Below, piece after piece: positions 5,844-9,310 of a stretch of DNA of 9,310 bases (position 1 is its first letter; each line of letters opens with the position of its first letter). The DNA is taken from assembly GCA_029974855.1 (NCBI GenBank), contig JARKQO010000482.1, positions 1 to 9,310 of the forward strand. Direction: 5' to 3'. A program made the position numbers and the translations under genes. The notes beneath the pieces were generated by a model that had not been told where the DNA came from, made no database searches, and worked only from the letters and a program-made list of their open reading frames with translations. The DNA comes from Eubacteriales bacterium. GTDB lineage: Bacteria; Bacillota_A; Clostridia; Christensenellales; Aristaeellaceae.

Positions 5844-5872
5844 TTGACAAACGAGGTTTTCTCTGGTACCAT
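5844..5872 (+). promoter_or_regulatory. Sigma-A type promoter of the thiT transcript
   Basis: A perfect -35 TTGACA (5844-5849) is followed, after 17 bases, by TACCAT (5867-5872), which is preceded by TGG, giving an extended -10. Transcription would start near 5879, about 15 bases before the TPP aptamer. The promoter lies in the leader of the divergent yfbR-like gene. Confidence 0.75.
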
Positions 5873-5893
5873 CATACACGAAAATCCCATCCA

Positions 5894-5990
5894 CCGCTAG
5901 GGGGGTAGGAGGCCAGTCGGCCTTCCTGCTGAGAGGGGCGCAAGCCCGACCCTTGGAACCTGTGTAGGTCATCCTACCGTAGGGAAGCGG
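5894..5990 (+). ncRNA. TPP riboswitch aptamer (THI element)
   Basis: The conserved core is complete: GCTGAGA (5928-5934), ACCCTTGGAACCTG (5949-5962) and GTAGGGAAGCGG (5979-5990). Stems fit: P1 CCGCT/AGCGG (5894-5898 with 5986-5990), P2 GGGT/ACCC (5903-5906 with 5949-5952), P3 AGGAGGCC with GGCCTTCCT (one bulge), P4 CCT/AGG, and P5 GTAGG/CCTAC (5964-5968 with 5973-5977). An additional hairpin GGGC-GCAA-GCCC (5936-5947) carries a GNRA tetraloop, a common optional insert. The RNA senses thiamin pyrophosphate; the next gene is the thiamin S component thiT, which confirms the call. Confidence 0.97.
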
Positions 5991-6033
5991 ACGAAAGCAA
6001 TGCTTTCGGCGGCCCAGGCCGCGTCCTCTTCCC
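5982..6033 (+). promoter_or_regulatory. Predicted antiterminator of the TPP riboswitch
   Basis: GGGAAGCGGACG (5982-5993), which includes the 3' strands of aptamer stems P4 and P1, is complementary to CGTCCTCTTCCC (6022-6033) at 11 of 12 positions. The right arm takes the first three bases of the terminator stem. Two small local hairpins (5992-6008 and 6009-6022) lie within the enclosed stretch. Pairing is seen; the switching role is inference from riboswitch logic. Confidence 0.65.
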
Positions 6034-6057
6034 GCAACATGCCGGTTGCGGGTTTTT
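6031..6057 (+). terminator. Riboswitch-controlled intrinsic terminator
   Basis: CCCGCAAC (6031-6038) pairs perfectly with GTTGCGGG (6045-6052) around the loop ATGCCG, followed by TTTTT (6053-6057). It sits between aptamer and thiT, so bound TPP should favour it and stop transcription before the gene. Confidence 0.88.
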
Positions 6058-6086
6058 CATTCCCATTTTGAAAGGAGAGGTTTATT

Positions 6087-6746
6087 ATGTTCTCCAAGCT
6101 TGCGGAAATCAGCGTGTCCACGTGGATCGCCTTGGCGGCCCTGGCTGCCCTGGGGGTGGTGCTGCTGGTGGTGGGCAAGGGCAAGGGGCGCTGGAACGCT
6201 TCCACGTTGGCCTTCGCGGCCTTGGCCATCGCCCTGAGCTTTTTGCTCAGCAACATCCGCCTGTTCCGTATGCCCCAGGGGGGCAGCATCACCCCGGCCA
6301 GCATGCTGCCGCTGATGCTCTTCGCTCATGCCTTTGGCATGGGTCCCGGGATCATGACTGGGCTGGCCTATGGCGTTTTGCAGTTTCTGCAGACCCCGTC
6401 CTTGCTGCCCATCTCCCCCCTCTTTGCGGCGTATCAGGTGGTTCTGGATTATTTGCTGGCCTTTGGCCTGCTGGGGCTGGCGGGAATCGGCAGCAAAAAA
6501 GCAGAGCAGGAAAGGCTTTTCCTGCCCCTGGGCGTAGCCCTGGGTTCTTTTGCGCGCTTTTTGTGCTCCGTGCTTAGCGGCGTTTTGTTCTTCGCGGAGT
6601 ATGCCGGGGATCAGAACCCGCTATGGTACAGCATCGTGTACAACGGCTCCTACATGCTGCCTGAAGCCTTGATCTGCATCGTCATCGCCCTGCTCATCGG
6701 CCCGCGCCTGGCCAAGGTCATGCGCAAGAGCGCCGGGCTCCGGTAA
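6087..6746 (+). CDS. thiT: Thiamin-specific ECF transporter S component ThiT
   Basis: The membrane protein that captures thiamin for an ECF transporter (earlier called YuaJ). Its 219 residues include the family motif LFRMPQGGSITPASMLPL (59-76), YGVLQFLQTP (95-104), LDYLLAFGLLGLAG (120-133), SGVLFFAEYA (164-173) and the substrate-site segment WYSIVYNGSYMLPE (180-193). About seven hydrophobic segments are visible, one more than the six of the basic fold, because of an added N-terminal segment (about 11-30). In the Bacillus protein, as I recall it, the helix before SG carries RYAAH; here it reads RFLCS, so Ser161 replaces a His. AAAGGAG (6071-6077) stands 9 bases before the ATG. The gene is alone behind a TPP riboswitch and followed by a terminator. 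It should use the EcfA1-EcfA2-EcfT module encoded at the start of the window. Confidence 0.93.
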   Translation: MFSKLAEISVSTWIALAALAALGVVLLVVGKGKGRWNASTLAFAALAIALSFLLSNIRLFRMPQGGSITPASMLPLMLFAHAFGMGPGIMTGLAYGVLQFLQTPSLLPISPLFAAYQVVLDYLLAFGLLGLAGIGSKKAEQERLFLPLGVALGSFARFLCSVLSGVLFFAEYAGDQNPLWYSIVYNGSYMLPEALICIVIALLIGPRLAKVMRKSAGLR

Positions 6747-6766
6747 AGCGCCCCAGCAAACCGCAC

Positions 6767-6809
6767 AAAGCGGCCAACCTTCTCCCTGGGAAGCGGGTTG
6801 GCCGCTTTT
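6767..6809. terminator. Terminator shared by thiT and the convergent MATE gene
   Basis: AAAGCGGCCAACC (6767-6779) pairs perfectly with GGTTGGCCGCTTT (6796-6808) around a 16-base loop; TTTT follows on the plus strand and TTT on the minus strand. It begins 21 bases after the thiT stop and 12 bases past the end of the MATE gene, so it can serve both, more strongly on plus. Confidence 0.85.
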
Positions 6810-6820
6810 GGTTTCTCCTT

Positions 6821-8215
6821 TTAGCGGGGGGCGGACTCCTTGGGGGACAAAGCGCAGCCCCGGCCTTCCTTCAGCTCCCTCAGCACCCCCAAGGTCACCG
6901 GCAGCGCCAGCAGGAAGGACAGCACGTCCGCCACCGGCTGGCTCATCTGTACCCCCAAAAGCCCCGTGAGCCTAGGCAGAATCAGCACCGCCGGGATCAG
7001 GAACAGCCCCTGCCGAGCCGCCGCCAGCAGCGAGGCCTTTCCAGCCAGGCCCATGGTCTGGAGCATCATGTTGCTGACGATCACAAAGGAAAACAGGGGC
7101 AAGGCGGCGCATTGCAGCCGCAACGCCCCGGCCCCGATGCGGATTACCTCCGGGTCGTCCATCAAAAACACCCAGATCACCTGGGGCGCAAAGGCCATGG
7201 CCAAAGCGCTGATCCCCAGCAAAAAGAAAAAGCAGACCTTCACGCAAAACCAAAAGGCCTCCCGCACCCGGTCATAGCGGCCGGCCCCGTAATTGAACCC
7301 GCACACGGGCTGGAACCCCTGCCCAAAGCCGATCACCGCGGAGCCCAAAAACTGAGTCACCCGGCTTACGATGCTCATGGCCGCCACCGCCGCGTCCCCA
7401 AAACCCGCCGCCGCCGCGTTCAGCAGCATGATGGCCACGCTGGCCAGCCCCTGGCGGAACAAAGAGGGGACCCCGCCCCGCATGATCTCCCGGTACCTCT
7501 CCCGGCTGGGGGCAAAGGAACGGAACCGGATGGGGATGTTGCCCCCCCGGCGGGTGCCCAGCAGCAGCAGCACAAAGCTCACCACCTGGCTGAGCATAGT
7601 AGCCAAAGCCGCGCCGGCCACCCCCATCTTGAACACGAAGATGAACAGCGGGTCCAGGGCCACGTTCAAAACCGCCCCGGCGGTGATGCCGATCATGCTG
7701 TAAAAGGCGCTGCCCTGAAAGCGCAGCTGGTTGTTCAGCACCAGGCTGCTCACAAACCAGGGGGCGCCGATCAAAATGTAGAGCATGTATTCCATGGCGT
7801 GGGGGGCGATGGTGGGGGTGGAGCCCAGCAAAAAGGCCAGGGGCTTCAAAAAAAGCAGCCCCAGGGCCCCGATCACCGCCCCGGCGATCAGGGAAGTAAA
7901 AAAGCCCGTGGAGGCCATCCGCTCCGCGCTCTCCCCATCCTGGGCCCCCAAGCTCCGGGACATGTGGTTGCCGGACCCATGGCCAAACATAAAGCCCACG
8001 GCCTGCAGCAGCGCCATCAGGGGGAACACCACCCCCACCCCGGCGGTGGCGCTGGCGGAGCTCATCAGGCCCACAAAATAGGTGTCCGCCATGTTGTACA
8101 AAGAGCTCACCAAGGTGCTGGTGATGGTGGGAATGGCTAAGTTAAACACCAGCTTGGGGATGCTGGTTTCCATCATCTTGCGGTGCTTCTCCTCCGCCGT
8201 CAGGGGCTTGGGCAT
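6821..8215 (-). CDS. MATE family multidrug/toxin efflux transporter
   Basis: A 464-residue inner-membrane antiporter of the MATE superfamily (MepA/DinF-like), which exports organic cations or drugs using Na+ or H+ gradients; the substrate is not predictable here. The N-terminal half shows SIPKLVFNLAIPTITSTL (18-35), SSLYNMADTYFVG (37-49) and GHGSGNHMSRSLGAQ (78-92), all family hallmarks; the second half repeats the fold with GFGQGFQPVCGFNYGAG and NMMLQTMGLAGKAS. Hydrophobic segments fit twelve helices in two six-helix bundles. The start is ATG 8215, because AAGGAG lies 9 bases upstream; an in-frame TTG at 8239 has no ribosome binding site. A promoter is proposed at 8282-8310. The gene is convergent with thiT, sharing its terminator, and divergent from the glycosidase gene. 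No sign of damage. Confidence 0.93.
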   Translation of the reverse strand: MPKPLTAEEKHRKMMETSIPKLVFNLAIPTITSTLVSSLYNMADTYFVGLMSSASATAGVGVVFPLMALLQAVGFMFGHGSGNHMSRSLGAQDGESAERMASTGFFTSLIAGAVIGALGLLFLKPLAFLLGSTPTIAPHAMEYMLYILIGAPWFVSSLVLNNQLRFQGSAFYSMIGITAGAVLNVALDPLFIFVFKMGVAGAALATMLSQVVSFVLLLLGTRRGGNIPIRFRSFAPSRERYREIMRGGVPSLFRQGLASVAIMLLNAAAAGFGDAAVAAMSIVSRVTQFLGSAVIGFGQGFQPVCGFNYGAGRYDRVREAFWFCVKVCFFFLLGISALAMAFAPQVIWVFLMDDPEVIRIGAGALRLQCAALPLFSFVIVSNMMLQTMGLAGKASLLAAARQGLFLIPAVLILPRLTGLLGVQMSQPVADVLSFLLALPVTLGVLRELKEGRGCALSPKESAPR

Positions 8216-8281
8216 GAAAAAGGACTCCTTCTGCGTCAAAAAATGGGGGATGCAAAAAAACGAATCGGCGCACTATGCTTA

Positions 8282-8310
8282 GTTGTAGCACAGGGAGAGG
8301 GGAAATGCAA
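8282..8310 (-). promoter_or_regulatory. Candidate promoter of the MATE gene
   Basis: On the minus strand TTGCAT (8310-8305) is separated by 17 bases from TACAAC (8287-8282), with TGC directly before it as an extended -10. The -35 is poor. Its outer end overlaps the palindrome at 8307-8316. Confidence 0.35.
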
Positions 8311-8316
8311 GCTTGC
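8307..8316. repeat. 10-bp palindrome between divergent promoters
   Basis: GCAAGCTTGC is a perfect palindrome that overlaps the proposed -35 boxes of both divergent promoters (8305-8310 minus, 8313-8318 plus). A second inverted repeat, CCCTG-CC-CAGGG, follows at 8316-8327. Either could be an operator; no regulator is encoded nearby. Confidence 0.4.
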
Positions 8317-8341
8317 CCTGCCCAGGGGCTTGATGTATAAT
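8313..8341 (+). promoter_or_regulatory. Sigma-A type promoter of the glycosidase gene
   Basis: TTGCCC (8313-8318) and a perfect TATAAT (8336-8341) are separated by 17 bases. Transcription should start near 8348, giving a leader of about 64 bases before the ATG at 8412. Confidence 0.7.
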
Positions 8342-8411
8342 CAGGATGCGGAAATATGGCAATTTCCCGCCTTTTGCTGTAAACTCCCCTGAATGAAAGG
8401 ACGGTTTGACA

Positions 8412-9310
8412 ATGCGGCTTTCCAAAACAAGCGTGGCGCTGATGTCCTTGCTGGTGGCGTTGATGCTCCTGTCTTTACCCTTTTTGCTTCCCTCCGGGGC
8501 CATCACCGGCCAGGCCAAGCGGGCCTACCTGGACGCCGCCGCCGGAGAGGAGGATTTTGCGGAGGACTTCGCGGAGGATTTTTCCAGCGAAAGCCCCGGC
8601 CAGGGCCCGGACTGGGCCGCCTTGAAGCCCGCGGCGGTGCTGGCTTCCTCCGGCATGAGCGACATCCTGCCGGTGAACGACATCTCCGCCTTGCCCATTG
8701 ACAACAGCCCGGGCCGGGCCCCCGTGGAGGCCAACTTCACCGAAAACGGCTACCGGGACGATACCATCATCGTGGAAATGGAGCAGTTCCGCCAGTTTGA
8801 CAGCGTGGTGTCCGTGGCCCGGGTGAAAATCGCCACCGCCTCCCAGCTGCGCACCGCCTACGCGGGCAGTAAAATCGACTCGGACCGCACCAACCAGCCC
8901 AGCCGCATGGCCCGCAATCATAACGCCGTGGTGGCCGTCAACGGGGATTACTACCCCAAGACCCTGGCCGGGTACATCGTGCGCCAGGGAGAGGTGTACC
9001 GGGAAAAGACCAGCAAGAACATGGATTTGCTGCTGGTGGACGAGTGGGGTGATTTCCACATCCTGCGCTACGGCCACGACATTCAGAAGGAGGGCCTGAA
9101 GGCCCTCAAGGCGGAACATGAGATCGTCAACGGCTTCTTCTTCGGCCCGGCCTTGGTGCTGGACGGAGAGGTCCTGGAGATCCCTAAGCATTACCAGTTC
9201 GACCCCTTCGCCCCCAACCCCCGGGCCGCCATCGGCCAGACAGGGCCCCTCACCTACGTAATGGTCACCGTCAACGGCCGCACCAACGACTCCGTGGGGG
9301 TCACTTTGGC
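8412..9310 (+). CDS. Membrane-anchored phosphodiester glycosidase-like protein (3'-truncated)
   Basis: The frame stays open to the window end (299 full codons seen). An N-terminal basic start and hydrophobic segment (about 7-30) form a signal anchor or signal peptide without a clear cleavage site, so the rest should be outside the membrane. A linker with three EDF repeats (47-57) and Pro/Ala stretches leads to the domain from about 117: ARVKIATASQL (136-146), MARNHNAVVAVNGDYY (166-181), YIVRQGEVYR (188-197), NGFFFGPALVLDGEV (240-254) and NPRAAIGQTG (269-278). These match the NAGPA/DUF2233 phosphodiester glycosidase family, whose best known member uncovers mannose-6-phosphate by removing GlcNAc from a phosphodiester; bacterial members are linked to surface polysaccharide. 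The bacterial substrate is unknown. ATG 8412 has AAAGGA (8396-8401) 10 bases upstream. Catalytic-end residues may lie beyond the window. Confidence 0.85.
   Translation, partial: MRLSKTSVALMSLLVALMLLSLPFLLPSGAITGQAKRAYLDAAAGEEDFAEDFAEDFSSESPGQGPDWAALKPAAVLASSGMSDILPVNDISALPIDNSPGRAPVEANFTENGYRDDTIIVEMEQFRQFDSVVSVARVKIATASQLRTAYAGSKIDSDRTNQPSRMARNHNAVVAVNGDYYPKTLAGYIVRQGEVYREKTSKNMDLLLVDEWGDFHILRYGHDIQKEGLKALKAEHEIVNGFFFGPALVLDGEVLEIPKHYQFDPFAPNPRAAIGQTGPLTYVMVTVNGRTNDSVGVTL

Noticed and set aside
5831..5890. Upstream start for the YfbR-like protein.
   Set aside because: It overlaps the divergent promoter and lacks similarity; ATG 5830 has a strong ribosome binding site.
7112..8140. Long plus-strand open frame inside the MATE gene.
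   Set aside because: His/Gln/Gly/Pro-rich product, no ribosome binding site, opposite a full-length MATE protein.
8216..8239. TTG start for the MATE protein.
   Set aside because: No Shine-Dalgarno before it, while AAGGAG is well placed for ATG 8215.
8333..8396. Short leader-peptide frames starting at 8333 and 8346.
   Set aside because: Both begin in or at the -10/transcription start, so their start codons would not be in the mRNA with a ribosome binding site.

Overview
The window looks like chromosomal DNA of a GC-rich, endospore-forming member of the Clostridia, probably of the Oscillospiraceae type. SpoIIID, a regulator found only in spore-formers, is followed by an Mbl/MreB-like gene as in Bacillus. 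The ECF-transporter/truA cluster, a TPP riboswitch in front of thiT, and strong Shine-Dalgarno sites all fit a Firmicute. Family placement is inferred from GC content and protein flavour, not from a search.

Layout. Positions 1-2942 (+) hold a tightly overlapping operon: the 3' part of ecfA1, then ecfA2, ecfT and truA. The first three encode the shared energising module of group II ECF vitamin transporters; truA encodes tRNA pseudouridine synthase. Positions 3012-4407 (+) hold spoIIID and a divergent MreB/Mbl-like gene. Positions 4408-5233 hold a lower-GC GNAT acetyltransferase gene bracketed by two inverted copies of an ~80-bp hairpin-rich repeat. Each copy starts directly at the stop codon of the flanking, convergent gene. 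Positions 5234-5830 (-) encode a YfbR-type 5'-deoxynucleotidase. Positions 5844-6746 (+) form a complete TPP-controlled unit: promoter, TPP aptamer, a predicted antiterminator/terminator switch, and thiT, the thiamin-binding S component. A hairpin terminator at 6767-6808 separates thiT from a convergent MATE efflux gene (6821-8215, -). Positions 8216-8411 are a divergent promoter region. From 8412 a membrane-anchored phosphodiester glycosidase-type (NAGPA/DUF2233-like) gene runs off the window end.

How the parts fit. ThiT has no ATPase of its own and must dock on an EcfA1-EcfA2-EcfT module; that module is encoded about 4 kb upstream, so the window holds a complete thiamin uptake machine split over two transcription units, with only thiT under TPP control. 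The other genes look like housekeeping, sporulation/cell-shape and accessory functions without an evident common pathway.

I did not find a large unknown system, CRISPR array, phage or insertion sequence. The items most worth checking are the stop-codon-flush inverted repeats around the GNAT gene, the altered nucleotide-binding loops of the MreB-like protein, the TPP switch architecture, and a predicted hairpin masking the spoIIID ribosome binding site.
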